DNA of 53,292 bases from Flavobacterium sp. 9AF. GTDB taxonomy: Bacteria; Bacteroidota; Bacteroidia; Flavobacteriales; Flavobacteriaceae. A model generated the notes under the pieces. The model was not told where the DNA came from and made no database searches. It saw only the letters and a list, made by a program, of their open reading frames with translations. Made by a program: the position numbers and the translations under genes. This document shows, piece by piece, positions 29,862-38,805 of the stretch (its first letter is position 1; each line of letters begins with the position of its first letter). The stretch lies in the NCBI RefSeq assembly GCF_902506265.1, contig NZ_LR733612.1:1-53292 (forward strand), written 5' to 3'.

Positions 29862-30893
29862 ATGAAAATTTTACAAGTAATAGATCGTTTAAATGTAGGT
29901 GGTGCAGAAAAAGTATTTGTTGATATATGTACAATTCTTTACGAAAAAAATCCAGATACAATTACTGCTTTTTTTCTATTAGATAAAGGTAAATTAAGTG
30001 ATAAATTGCCTCATGAATTAAAAAAAATTGAACTCAATAGAAATGATAAATGGAGTTTAAAAAAAATGAGTCAATGTGCTCAGATAATAAAAGAATATGA
30101 TATTATTCACTGTCATTTTAGACATGTTTATAAATATATTAGATTGGTATCTTTTTTATTTAATTGTAAAGTTGAAATACTCTTACATGATCATTATGGA
30201 TCTATAATGATAGACAAGAAGATTCCTTTTTTAATGGATACTCTTTTAAAACCCAAGCATTATATAGGAGTTAGTTCTACTTTATGTGATTGGGCAAGAG
30301 AAAAATTGCTTTTAGATTTTAATTCAGTATATCTTTTAGAAAATATAGTTTTAAAAAGTAAAGAACATAAAAAATATCCTTTTAAAAATTTAGTTTTAGT
30401 TTCAAATATAAAGGCGGTTAAGAATAATCTATTTGCTGTTGAAATCATGAAATCCTTATCACTTTCACTTGTTTTAATAGGAAATAATCAAGATAATGAT
30501 TATTTTAATCTTGTAAATAATAAAATTCATGATGAAAATTTACGCTGTTCAATAGACAGTACTATTACTAATGTACAAGAAGTATTACGTAATTTTTCTT
30601 TAGGATTGCATACTTCAATATCGGAATCAGGACCTTTGGTTTTGATCGAATATTTAGCGCAAGGATTACCTTTTTTGGCTTATGAGACTGGAGAAGTTGC
30701 AACCATCCTTAAGCCTCATTTTCCAGACTATTTTATCGACAATTTTGATTCTGATTTATGGAAAGAAAGAATAGAAATGTTATTAAATAAAAAACATGAT
30801 ATTAATAAGATGAAGCAAATTTTTGAGACTTATTTTGGTTCTGAAAATTATTATAATAAGCTAATTGCAATTTATAAATGTATAAAAAACTAA
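29862..30893 (+). CDS. GT4-family glycosyltransferase
   Basis: 343 residues. ILQVIDRLNVGGAEKVFVDI is the canonical start with the GGAEK loop. The middle has HCHFRHVYKYIR and LHDHYGSI. The donor half is short, with LVLIGNNQDN and SESGPLVLIEYLAQGLP near 247-263 in place of the usual EGF-bearing signature. It is a slightly divergent GT4 protein. Its end overlaps the next GT4 gene by 16 nt. Confidence 0.87.
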   Translation: MKILQVIDRLNVGGAEKVFVDICTILYEKNPDTITAFFLLDKGKLSDKLPHELKKIELNRNDKWSLKKMSQCAQIIKEYDIIHCHFRHVYKYIRLVSFLFNCKVEILLHDHYGSIMIDKKIPFLMDTLLKPKHYIGVSSTLCDWAREKLLLDFNSVYLLENIVLKSKEHKKYPFKNLVLVSNIKAVKNNLFAVEIMKSLSLSLVLIGNNQDNDYFNLVNNKIHDENLRCSIDSTITNVQEVLRNFSLGLHTSISESGPLVLIEYLAQGLPFLAYETGEVATILKPHFPDYFIDNFDSDLWKERIEMLLNKKHDINKMKQIFETYFGSENYYNKLIAIYKCIKN

Positions 30894-32002
30894 TTGTTGT
30901 TTCTGATACAGCCATGTTAAAGAATTCAAAAGAAAATTTAGCTTTTGGTCCTGTAGTAGATGAGTTAGAGTTCATAGAATCACTATTTGACAAAATTATT
31001 TGGATAGGTTATCATTTTCCTGAAAAAGAAAATGATAAGTCCATGAAGATAATAAAAAAGTCTAAGATAAAATTGGTAATGTTGCCACAAATTGGTGGGA
31101 AATCAATTCTTTCAAAATTAAATATTATTTTGCGTTATCCTGTTCTTTTTTTTGTTATTTTAAGATATGTTTTTTTTGCTCCAGTGATTCATACAAGAGG
31201 TCCTTCGCATCCAGCCTTTATCGCTATTGTGATTTCTTTTTTTATTCGAAAAAAAATATGGTGGCATAAATTTGCAGGTAGCTGGGATGAATCAACTTTG
31301 CCCTTTTTTTATGTTTTTCAAAAAAGAATTTTACAGAAATATAAACATGTTAATGTTACGATAAATGGATTTTGGAACGATCAGCCTGAGCATTGTTTTT
31401 CTTTTGAAAATCCAAGTTTAAATGAAATAGATATAAGAAGAGGGGAAGAAATATTTAAAAATAAAACTTATACCGAACCTTTTGTATTCTGTTTTGTAGG
31501 TAGAGTTGATGAAGCAAAAGGGATGCATCAAGTTATTAGTGTGTTGAAAGGAATATCAACTGATAAAATCGAAGTTGTACATATTGTTGGTGATGGACCA
31601 AAAATTGGAATGTACAAAGAAGCATTAAGATTTTTAGGATCGAAAGTGGTTTTTCATGGCTTTCTAGAAAAAAATGAAGTACATTCTATCTATGAAGTTT
31701 CCCATTTCCTTTTATTGCCATCTGCATCAGAAGGTTTTCCAAAAGTTGTTGCGGAAGCTGCTTGTTATGGTGTTATTCCAATTGTATCTAATGTAGGTAG
31801 TATATCACATTATATAAATGATAAGAACGGTTTTCTATGGAATATTGGAAACGAAAATTATGATATGGTGTTTCTGAAAGCAATTTCAGAAAATGAAATT
31901 CTTCTAAAAGAAAGGGCAACAATTTTACTACCTCTTGCAAAAAAGTTTACTTTTACAGAATATTTTAAAAAGTTAAAAAACACTATTTTAAAAGATGATT
32001 GA
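30878..32002 (+). CDS. GT4-family glycosyltransferase
   Basis: 374 residues. The N-terminus VVSDTAMLKNSKENLAFGPVV differs from the usual glycine loop but resembles several Bacteroidota capsule GT4 proteins. HTRGPSHPAFIAI near 105 and WHKFAGSWDES near 128 follow. The donor half is typical: CFVGRVDEAKGMHQ near 206, HIVGDGPKI, VVFHGFLEKNEV, and SEGFPKVVAEAACYG near 285-299 with an intact EX7E. Overlaps the acyltransferase gene by 8 nt. Confidence 0.88.
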   Translation: MYKKLIVVSDTAMLKNSKENLAFGPVVDELEFIESLFDKIIWIGYHFPEKENDKSMKIIKKSKIKLVMLPQIGGKSILSKLNIILRYPVLFFVILRYVFFAPVIHTRGPSHPAFIAIVISFFIRKKIWWHKFAGSWDESTLPFFYVFQKRILQKYKHVNVTINGFWNDQPEHCFSFENPSLNEIDIRRGEEIFKNKTYTEPFVFCFVGRVDEAKGMHQVISVLKGISTDKIEVVHIVGDGPKIGMYKEALRFLGSKVVFHGFLEKNEVHSIYEVSHFLLLPSASEGFPKVVAEAACYGVIPIVSNVGSISHYINDKNGFLWNIGNENYDMVFLKAISENEILLKERATILLPLAKKFTFTEYFKKLKNTILKDD

Positions 32003-32537
32003 ACAATTTAATTTTTTTCTTAATGATATTGGAAGAATAATTGGTAAAAAAAAATACCGTTTTTTGATTGTTATTTTTACTAGATCATTTTGGGGATTAT
32101 TTATATATAGGTTTGAAAGGAGTGGTTATTTAATATTTAAAAGATGGTATTCTTTTATAAGATTACCTCTATTGCCATTTTTGATTGTACTACAAAGTTT
32201 CTCTAATATAGATATTCATTATAAAGCAAATATAAAAGGAGGAATTTTGATTTTGCATCCTTCTTTAGGAATTGTAATATCTGGAAGAGCCATCATAGGA
32301 AAAAATATTACTCTTACAGGAGGAAATGTTATAGGTTACAATGAAAAATCAATTGGGAATGAATTTACTATAGGTAATAACTGTGTATTAGGAGCAAATG
32401 CTGTAATAATTGGTAATGTTGTTTTGGGTAATAATTTATTTGTTGGAGCATCTGCGTGTGTTACTAAGTCATTTTTTGAAAATGATTTAACTTTAGTAGG
32501 TGTGCCAGCTAAAAAAATGTTATTTAATGAAAAATGA
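31995..32537 (+). CDS. Serine-acetyltransferase-like LbH acyltransferase
   Basis: 180 residues. An amphipathic N-terminal region with several Arg and aromatic residues (about 15-75) may bind the membrane. It is followed by beta-helix repeats, [37 protein letters not shown] and LFVGASACVTKSF, then the closing VGVPAKKML. The HP pair resembles CysE-type active-site histidines. It likely O-acetylates a sugar. It overlaps the downstream polymerase gene by 11 nt if ATG 32527 is used there. Confidence 0.85.
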   Translation: MIEQFNFFLNDIGRIIGKKKYRFLIVIFTRSFWGLFIYRFERSGYLIFKRWYSFIRLPLLPFLIVLQSFSNIDIHYKANIKGGILILHPSLGIVISGRAIIGKNITLTGGNVIGYNEKSIGNEFTIGNNCVLGANAVIIGNVVLGNNLFVGASACVTKSFFENDLTLVGVPAKKMLFNEK

Positions 32538-33894
32538 GTTATTAGATAAATATAATAGTACTAACAAAACATATATTATAACCTTGTTTTTATATATGTT
32601 GTTAGGTGTTTTAATATATATATTTAAGCCTATTTCAGTTGTTTATGCATTACTAATTTTTGTGATTGGTTGTTTTGTAATCATAAGAAATAAGAATAAG
32701 AATAATGAAGTATTATTTTTTTGCGCCTATGTAATAAGTGCTGAGGTTTTTTTAAGAATGACAAAAGGAAATATTGGTAATGAATATGGGAAATATTGCG
32801 TCATAATATTTTCTCTTTTAGGAATTTACTTCAGTGGTATTTCTAAAAAAGCTATTCCATATGCTGTATTTCTTTTATTTCTAGTTCCAGGAATTATTTA
32901 TGGAATTTTATCTTTAAGTTTTGATGCAAATATCAGAAAGGCATTAGTGTTTAATTTACTTGGACCTATATGTTTGGGAATTTCTTCATTATATATTGTT
33001 GGCAAATCTTTTAATTTCCAACAAATGGATAAGTTGACAAGATGGATGCTTTATCCTATCATTGCTATGGTGATTTATATGTTCTTGTATAATCCAAGTA
33101 TAAGAGATGTAGTAACAGGTACAGATTCTAATTCTGCAACTTCTGGTGGGTTTGGCCCTAATCAAGTGTCAACCGTTTTAGGATTAGCCATGTTTATTGT
33201 ATTTGTAAGAGTTCTTTTCTTTTCTAAAAATACTTTTCTATTGCTATTCAATATTTTCTTTTTGTTAGTTTTGGCATATAGAGGTATTATTACATTTTCT
33301 AGAGGTGGTGTTTACACTGGCTTAGCAATGATTTTATCATTACTGTTTTTTACTTATTTAATGGTTTCAATAAAAGCAAAAGTAAAACTTGGTTTAGCGA
33401 GTCTTTCTATGGTTTTTTTTGGAATTTTAGTGTTCGCATATAGCATTTCTCAAACAGGGGGATTAATTTTAAATAGGTATAAAGGTGAAGATTCACTTGG
33501 AAGAGAAAAAAAGAGTAGATTTTCTGGAAGAGAAGAATTAGCAACGACGGAGATACAAATGTTTTTAGACAACCCTATTTTAGGTGTTGGAGTAGGTAAA
33601 AATAAAGAATATCGTGAAGAATTAACAGGAATAAATGCCGCTTCTCATAATGAAATAACTAGAATGTTAGCAGAACACGGAATCTTAGGTGTATTTAATT
33701 TATTAATATTGTTTTTTACCCCTATTGTTTATTATTTTACAAATAGGAAATACATTTTCTTATTCTCGTTTTTTATTTTTTGGTTTTTAACGATTAATCA
33801 TGCAGCTATGCGAATTGCTGCATCTGCTTTTATTTACTCATTAACCTTGTTAAATTTTTCATTTGATGAAAAGCCTATTATACATAGGGAATAA
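32527..33894 (+). CDS. O-antigen ligase/polymerase family membrane protein (WaaL/Wzy-like)
   Basis: 455 residues from ATG 32527 (MKNELLDKYNST); a GTG nine codons upstream is less likely. It has about eleven hydrophobic segments. The large periplasmic loop contains RFSGREELATTEIQMFLDNPILGVGVGKN and, further on, ASHNEITRMLAEHGILG, the H-E----L-E-G pattern of the O-antigen ligase family. It is either the polymerase of a second glycan or a ligase that attaches glycan to an acceptor. The EpsG-type polymerase at 2565 already fills one polymerase role in this locus. Confidence 0.88.
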   Translation: MKNELLDKYNSTNKTYIITLFLYMLLGVLIYIFKPISVVYALLIFVIGCFVIIRNKNKNNEVLFFCAYVISAEVFLRMTKGNIGNEYGKYCVIIFSLLGIYFSGISKKAIPYAVFLLFLVPGIIYGILSLSFDANIRKALVFNLLGPICLGISSLYIVGKSFNFQQMDKLTRWMLYPIIAMVIYMFLYNPSIRDVVTGTDSNSATSGGFGPNQVSTVLGLAMFIVFVRVLFFSKNTFLLLFNIFFLLVLAYRGIITFSRGGVYTGLAMILSLLFFTYLMVSIKAKVKLGLASLSMVFFGILVFAYSISQTGGLILNRYKGEDSLGREKKSRFSGREELATTEIQMFLDNPILGVGVGKNKEYREELTGINAASHNEITRMLAEHGILGVFNLLILFFTPIVYYFTNRKYIFLFSFFIFWFLTINHAAMRIAASAFIYSLTLLNFSFDEKPIIHRE

Positions 33895-34876
33895 ACTTTC
33901 TAAACACGGTCTCAATAAAACCACAATTGAAACCTTAGGAAAATCTTTGGAAGAAGAAGATTATATAATATTTTATGCTTCAGATAAGAAGAATTTCTTT
34001 TTTAGAATAATGCATATGATTTTTAGTGTTTTCAAATATTATAAAAAAATAAATTTTATAATAATTGATACTTATAGTACCAAGGCATTTTGGTATGCCT
34101 TAATGGTAAGCCAATTGGCTAGGATTTTAAGAGTCAAATATATCCCAATTTTGCATGGTGGCGATTTACCTAATCGGTTAAAAAATAACCCTTATTTATG
34201 CCGATTGATTTTTGAAAATGCCTATGCAAACATAGCTCCTTCAAATTACCTGAAAAGTGAATTTGAGAGCAAAGGTTTTACTAATTTAATTCATATCCCT
34301 AATGCAATAAATCTAAAATGGTATCATTTTAAAGAGAGAAATGAATTTCAACCTAAATTGCTTTGGGTAAGAGCATTTGCTACTATTTATAATCCTGTCA
34401 TGGCAGTAGAGGTTTTCTACGAAATTAAAAAAAAATATCCCAATGCTATACTTACGATGGTTGGGCCAGATAAAGATGGAAGTTTAGCTGTTACTAAAAA
34501 AAGAGCGGATGAGTTAGGCGTTAAAGTAAATTTTACAGGGCAATTGTCTAAAGAAGATTGGTGGAAGTTATCTGAAAGCCATGATATATTCATAAATACG
34601 ACTCATTTTGATAATACACCAGTAAGTGTATTGGAAGCTATGGCTCTAGGGTTACCAATTGTTTCAACTAATGTAGGAGGAATACCCTATTTAATAACAC
34701 AAAATAAAACGGGGCTTTTGGTTAACGATAGTTCAATATCGGAAATGGTTTTGGCAATTGAAACCATTATTTTAGATGCTACAAGAGCAAAAATAATAAC
34801 TCAAGAGGCTCGAGTATTTGTTGAAAACTTAGATTGGGAACAAGTTAGAGAAAAATGGAAATCAATATTACATTAG
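33866..34876 (+). CDS. GT4-family glycosyltransferase
   Basis: 336 residues from ATG 33866 (MKSLLYIGNKLSKHG). LYIGNKLSKHGLNKTTIETL is an opening common to one GT4 group of Flavobacteria. ILHGGDLPNRLKNNP near 104-118 and IAPSNYLKSEF near 132 precede a donor half with LLWVRAFATIYNP, MVGPDKDGS, VNFTGQLSKEDWW, and FDNTPVSVLEAMALGLP near 249-265. It overlaps the polymerase-like gene by 29 nt. It closes the contiguous gene string; 68 bp separate it from the last PGT gene. Confidence 0.88.
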   Translation: MKSLLYIGNKLSKHGLNKTTIETLGKSLEEEDYIIFYASDKKNFFFRIMHMIFSVFKYYKKINFIIIDTYSTKAFWYALMVSQLARILRVKYIPILHGGDLPNRLKNNPYLCRLIFENAYANIAPSNYLKSEFESKGFTNLIHIPNAINLKWYHFKERNEFQPKLLWVRAFATIYNPVMAVEVFYEIKKKYPNAILTMVGPDKDGSLAVTKKRADELGVKVNFTGQLSKEDWWKLSESHDIFINTTHFDNTPVSVLEAMALGLPIVSTNVGGIPYLITQNKTGLLVNDSSISEMVLAIETIILDATRAKIITQEARVFVENLDWEQVREKWKSILH

Positions 34877-34944
34877 AAAATTAGTGAAATTGTGCATTTT
34901 AAGTATTTTATTGTTTAATTTGCAACTGAATTTTTCCCCAAATT

Positions 34945-36327
34945 ATGTCAAGTACCAAAAAAATACACTTTGAAATTTCAGAAAGAAAGATCCTACTTCG
35001 CTTATTTGATGTGTTTTTTGTTCTATTATTCTTATTTATTATAGATAAGTATTTTGAATTTAATTATTTTGAGATTAAAGCTAATAATTATTATTGGGTC
35101 ATAGTATTGGCTCTTTATATTAATATTATTGGAACTGTTTTTGAAATGTACAATTTGCAAACCGCAAATAATCGTTTTTTAGTAGTAAGAAGTATTGTGT
35201 TAACTGCAGCTGTAACCAGTTTGTTGTATTTATTAACTCCTTTTTATACTCCTATACTTCCTTCTAATCGGTTACAAATCCTTTTGTTTTTCTTTGCTAT
35301 TCTTAGTGCACTATTAGTGTGGAGAAATCTTTATATCTATTTTTTTGCTGCAAATCGATTTTTGAAAAAAGTGCTTTTTGTAGGAAGTAGTAAAAAAATG
35401 GAGAGTTTGGTTGAAGAACTTACTAAAGTAAACCCACATTACCATGCAGTGGGTTTTGTTGCTACAGATGACAAAAGAAATAAGACAAAACTTACAGAAT
35501 TTTCAATTTGCGAATTAGAATCGTTATTTGTAACTAATTATATTCCAGAAATAGTAGTTACAAACGAGAATAGTAAATCTATTTCTCCAGAATTATATAC
35601 TCAATTATTAAAGCTACTAGAAAAAGGAGTTGTGATTAGGCAATATTCCGAAGTATATGAATACAGCACTAATAGACTACCTATCCATTTTGATGATAAA
35701 GAATTATACAAGTTTTTTCCTTTCAGTAGAAGTAATCATAATGCCTTGTATGTCTTTTACAGTCGTTTTTTTGATATTTTGTTCTCCTTTGTGGGGCTTT
35801 TCGCTTTAGGAGTCATTTTACCATTTTTATATCTCTTGAATTTTTTATGGAATAAAGGTCCTCTTTTTTATACACAAGAAAGAGTGGGTAAGAATGGCAT
35901 CTCTTTTGAGATTTATAAATTGAGAACTATGATTGTAAATGCTGAAAGTGAAGGAGCGGTTTTTGCACAAGTAAACGATACAAGAATTACACCTTTTGGG
36001 AAATTTTTAAGAAAAACAAGAATAGATGAAGTGCCTCAATTCATTAATGTGTTAAAAGGTGAAATGGGAATCATTGGGCCTAGGCCTGAACGCCCTATTT
36101 TTGTTGAAGAAATTGCAAAAAATATCCCTTTATATCAAACTAGGCATGTTATTAAACCGGGTTTAACCGGATGGGCACAAGTCAATTACCCTTATGGAGC
36201 AACTCTAGAAGATAGTTTGATGAAATTAAAATACGATTTGTACTATATAAAACATCGCAGTTTGTTCTTAGATATTAATATTGTAATGAAAACGTTGAGT
36301 ACTATCCTTTTTGCAAGAGGACAATAG
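34945..36327 (+). CDS. Polyprenyl glycosylphosphotransferase, WcaJ type (third initiator)
   Basis: 460 residues, the long PGT form. Four membrane helices lie in about residues 15-135, a Rossmann-like central domain in about 140-250, a fifth hydrophobic helix near 275-300, and the catalytic PGT part at the C-terminus. Motifs: FYTQERVGKNG, YKLRTMIVNAE, RIDEVPQFINVLKGEMGIIGPRPERP and KPGLTGWAQVN. WcaJ-type proteins load glucose-1-P or galactose-1-P on undecaprenyl phosphate. A one-mismatch -7-like box, TTAATTTG, lies at 34915-34922. It ends 9 bases from a convergent gene. Confidence 0.93.
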   Translation: MSSTKKIHFEISERKILLRLFDVFFVLLFLFIIDKYFEFNYFEIKANNYYWVIVLALYINIIGTVFEMYNLQTANNRFLVVRSIVLTAAVTSLLYLLTPFYTPILPSNRLQILLFFFAILSALLVWRNLYIYFFAANRFLKKVLFVGSSKKMESLVEELTKVNPHYHAVGFVATDDKRNKTKLTEFSICELESLFVTNYIPEIVVTNENSKSISPELYTQLLKLLEKGVVIRQYSEVYEYSTNRLPIHFDDKELYKFFPFSRSNHNALYVFYSRFFDILFSFVGLFALGVILPFLYLLNFLWNKGPLFYTQERVGKNGISFEIYKLRTMIVNAESEGAVFAQVNDTRITPFGKFLRKTRIDEVPQFINVLKGEMGIIGPRPERPIFVEEIAKNIPLYQTRHVIKPGLTGWAQVNYPYGATLEDSLMKLKYDLYYIKHRSLFLDINIVMKTLSTILFARGQ

Positions 36328-36336
36328 CTTGGTTTC

Positions 36337-37467
36337 TCATTGGATTATTTCTATATCTGTTTTTTTCTTCTGCGTAATGATTCTGCTAAAAAGAAGGAAA
36401 TGAGCAACGATAAAAGGCAACATCAAATACAAGTGAATTTTAGTTGTCATGTAAACCAAATAGAGAACTAGCATCCCAGCAATTATCTTAACCCATAACT
36501 TTATCATTTTGAAGTTGTCTTTCTTATAGTAATATACTAAAACTAAATACAGAGGGTTAAAAAGCATAGCATTATAATTCCACACTACTTCGTCATGAAA
36601 AGAATAAAAGCCTACAACACATAAAAAAACACCTATTATGCCTACAAGGGTAAAATAAAAAGTATTCAGCCACTTTTTATACAATAAAACAATAATGGAA
36701 AGAATTACAATTATTGTATAAATACTATTCCAAAAAGAAGGTTTAAAAGCAACAGCTTTAGCTTCAAAAAGCGTTTTTGTTTCATTAGCTAAAGGTTTTT
36801 TATCAATAGAAGTGTTTTTTAATACTTCCAAGAAATCAAAAGGTAAAAAAAGACGTTCCGCTTTTTTATCTACTTTGGTTCCAAATATGATGTTTATGCC
36901 CAATTGCTCAAAAAAATGATTTTTAGAATAGGGAAAAAGGATTTCCCTATAACTAATCTCAACCGGTTTTTGAGTATGAATCAAAGAATCACCTAGGATA
37001 TCATTTAATTTATCCACAACCATGTTGGTGCAATTCCTATCAATAAATTTGTAAGTGTAAAAACGACTTTCACTATTTATATCATCATTTAATGAATCAA
37101 AAAGTTTTTGCTTTTGCTCTAGAGTAAGATTTAATATTTGTTGGTAAATAGAACGATTTTCATAGCGATAAGCATATTCAAAATGCTCATACTTACTTAC
37201 AGAAATAAAATATTGTAAATCCCCTTTTACAAATTTTAAAACAAAGTTTGGAGTGTCAAAATCAAAGGTGCCATAATTGTAAACTAAATCAATCTGATTT
37301 GGAACATCTTTAATTCTTACAGCCGTATGACCATACAAAGAATAGGATTCGTTACCAGCTCCACAGGTTAAAATGCTAATTTCTGCTCCATCGGTTAATG
37401 TTACTTTTTGAGCCAAACTAGGTAATGTTAAAAGTAAAAAAAGAGGGAAAAGTAATTTTGTTATCAT
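36337..37467 (-). CDS. DUF4105 / Lnb-like lipoprotein N-acylation protein
   Basis: 376 residues with a signal peptide (ending near LPSLAQ, residue 19). The periplasmic domain has LTCGAGNESYSLYGHTAVRI near 33-52 and KFIDRNCTNMVVDKL near 140-154, the conserved Cys/His patterns of DUF4105. The last third holds about five membrane helices (about 245-365). DUF4105 proteins of Bacteroides have been linked to N-acylation of lipoproteins (Lnb), so this is probably the local counterpart. It is read after the PorV-like gene on the same strand with a 29-bp gap. Confidence 0.82.
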   Translation of the reverse strand: MITKLLFPLFLLLTLPSLAQKVTLTDGAEISILTCGAGNESYSLYGHTAVRIKDVPNQIDLVYNYGTFDFDTPNFVLKFVKGDLQYFISVSKYEHFEYAYRYENRSIYQQILNLTLEQKQKLFDSLNDDINSESRFYTYKFIDRNCTNMVVDKLNDILGDSLIHTQKPVEISYREILFPYSKNHFFEQLGINIIFGTKVDKKAERLFLPFDFLEVLKNTSIDKKPLANETKTLFEAKAVAFKPSFWNSIYTIIVILSIIVLLYKKWLNTFYFTLVGIIGVFLCVVGFYSFHDEVVWNYNAMLFNPLYLVLVYYYKKDNFKMIKLWVKIIAGMLVLYLVYMTTKIHLYLMLPFIVAHFLLFSRIITQKKKTDIEIIQ

Positions 37468-37496
37468 GTTATTTTATGAATTGACTGGTTTTTACT

Positions 37497-38567
37497 TTAT
37501 CTAAAAATGCTAAAATCTACTTTTAAAGAAAAAATATTAGAATACAAAGCCGCACTTTGATTACCTAAATCGGTTAAAGCATAGTCAATTTGAATTCCTT
37601 TGTACTTAAATCCTAATCCTACATTGGGCTGAAAACTCAACTTGTCAGAATTGTCGATTTGTGTTATTTTCTGAAAATTACCCACACCAGCTCTTAGAAA
37701 AACAAGATCAATGTAACCAAATTCAAAACCAATTGCAGGGTCAATACTTACAATATCGCTAGATATAATATCATTAGTACGCGTAAATTGCATATTTAAA
37801 TTGGCTGCAGCCGTTAAACTATAATCGTATCTAAAAATATATTTTTTGGCTAAACCGAGCTGTGCTTTTGGTAAGGTAGCTTCACTAGTTTCGGGTAATT
37901 CTTGATTTTCACCAGGAACAGCATTTTTAATCTTTTCATACGCTTCTTTATTAATCGACCACGTATTATAAGTTGTAGTTATATCGCGCAACATCAAACC
38001 AAACAACCATTCATTATCACTTTGGTATTGAATGCCTAAGTCGAAACCAAAACCCCATGAATTGGCAAAATCACCAATAATTCGATGGATTACTTTCGCG
38101 TTTACACCATAATTTATCCCTTGAACAGGCAAGCTTCTTGCATAGGAAAAGGTGAGAGCATAATCAGCAGTAGAGAAAAGAGAAATTCGATTGTAATCAA
38201 TATTTCCTTGACTATCAATTAATTGAGTTGTATTTAAAATATCATCAACCCCAAAACGAATTAACGATAGCCCTAAAGCGCTTCTGTCGTCAATAGGCAT
38301 GGCAAAACCAGCATAATCATACTGAGCAATATTCGCAAAATAATTGGCGTGCATTAAAGCGATTTGTTTATCTTCTAATTGTAGTAAACCAGCCGGATTC
38401 CAATAACCAGAGTTTACATCATCCGTATGTGCTGTAACAGCATTACTCATCCCTAAAGCAGCAGCATCAACTCCAATGCTCAAAAACTCATTAGAATATT
38501 TTCTAAAAGTCTGACTATGTGAAGTTAATACATAAAAAAACAAAACAACAACAACTGTTTTTCTCAA
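37497..38567 (-). CDS. PorV/PorQ-family outer-membrane beta-barrel protein (PorV2-type)
   Basis: 356 residues with a signal peptide ending near SHSQ (residue 19). The mature start FRKYSNEFLSIGVDAAALGMSNAVTA, then SGYWNPAGL near 54-62, is the strongly conserved beginning of PorV/UPF0164 proteins. The rest alternates short beta strands ending in aromatic residues, as in a barrel of the FadL class, and stops in KVDFSIFR with a terminal aromatic-Arg. PorV itself shuttles substrates of the type IX secretion system; paralogues like this one are less well defined. Probably co-transcribed with the Lnb-like gene. Confidence 0.85.
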   Translation of the reverse strand: MRKTVVVVLFFYVLTSHSQTFRKYSNEFLSIGVDAAALGMSNAVTAHTDDVNSGYWNPAGLLQLEDKQIALMHANYFANIAQYDYAGFAMPIDDRSALGLSLIRFGVDDILNTTQLIDSQGNIDYNRISLFSTADYALTFSYARSLPVQGINYGVNAKVIHRIIGDFANSWGFGFDLGIQYQSDNEWLFGLMLRDITTTYNTWSINKEAYEKIKNAVPGENQELPETSEATLPKAQLGLAKKYIFRYDYSLTAAANLNMQFTRTNDIISSDIVSIDPAIGFEFGYIDLVFLRAGVGNFQKITQIDNSDKLSFQPNVGLGFKYKGIQIDYALTDLGNQSAALYSNIFSLKVDFSIFR

Positions 38568-38584
38568 AGCAAATTAATTTTTTA

Positions 38585-38592
38585 CAAAGATG
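38585..38592 (-). promoter_or_regulatory. Probable -7 box CATCTTTG for the PorV-like operon
   Basis: On the minus strand the sequence reads CATCTTTG, one mismatch from TAnnTTTG, 17 bases upstream of the ATG. This spacing matches the other promoters of the window. No -33 element is evident, so the call is tentative. Confidence 0.35.
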
Positions 38593-38640
38593 AAATAAAA
38601 ATCTTAATTAGTAAACTCTAAATGTATTAACTTATTGTAT

Positions 38641-38648
38641 TACATTTG
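38641..38648 (+). promoter_or_regulatory. Bacteroidota -7 box TACATTTG upstream of pssA
   Basis: TACATTTG matches TAnnTTTG. It lies 157 bases before the pssA ATG in the 238-bp gap between divergent genes, so the leader would be unusually long. A box closer to the gene is not obvious. I see no other feature in this gap. Confidence 0.4.
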
Positions 38649-38805
38649 TTCCAAAATTAGTAAAAACCAAACAATTGGCTCTTTTTACATCTTTTTCCTG
38701 CTGTTCGTTACAATCTTTTGTTATTTATTGCTTAAATAAAAAAAGGATTTTCACTTCCATCAGGGTTAAAGAAACAATCTAAGAGCATTTTTTAAGATTT
38801 ATTTT

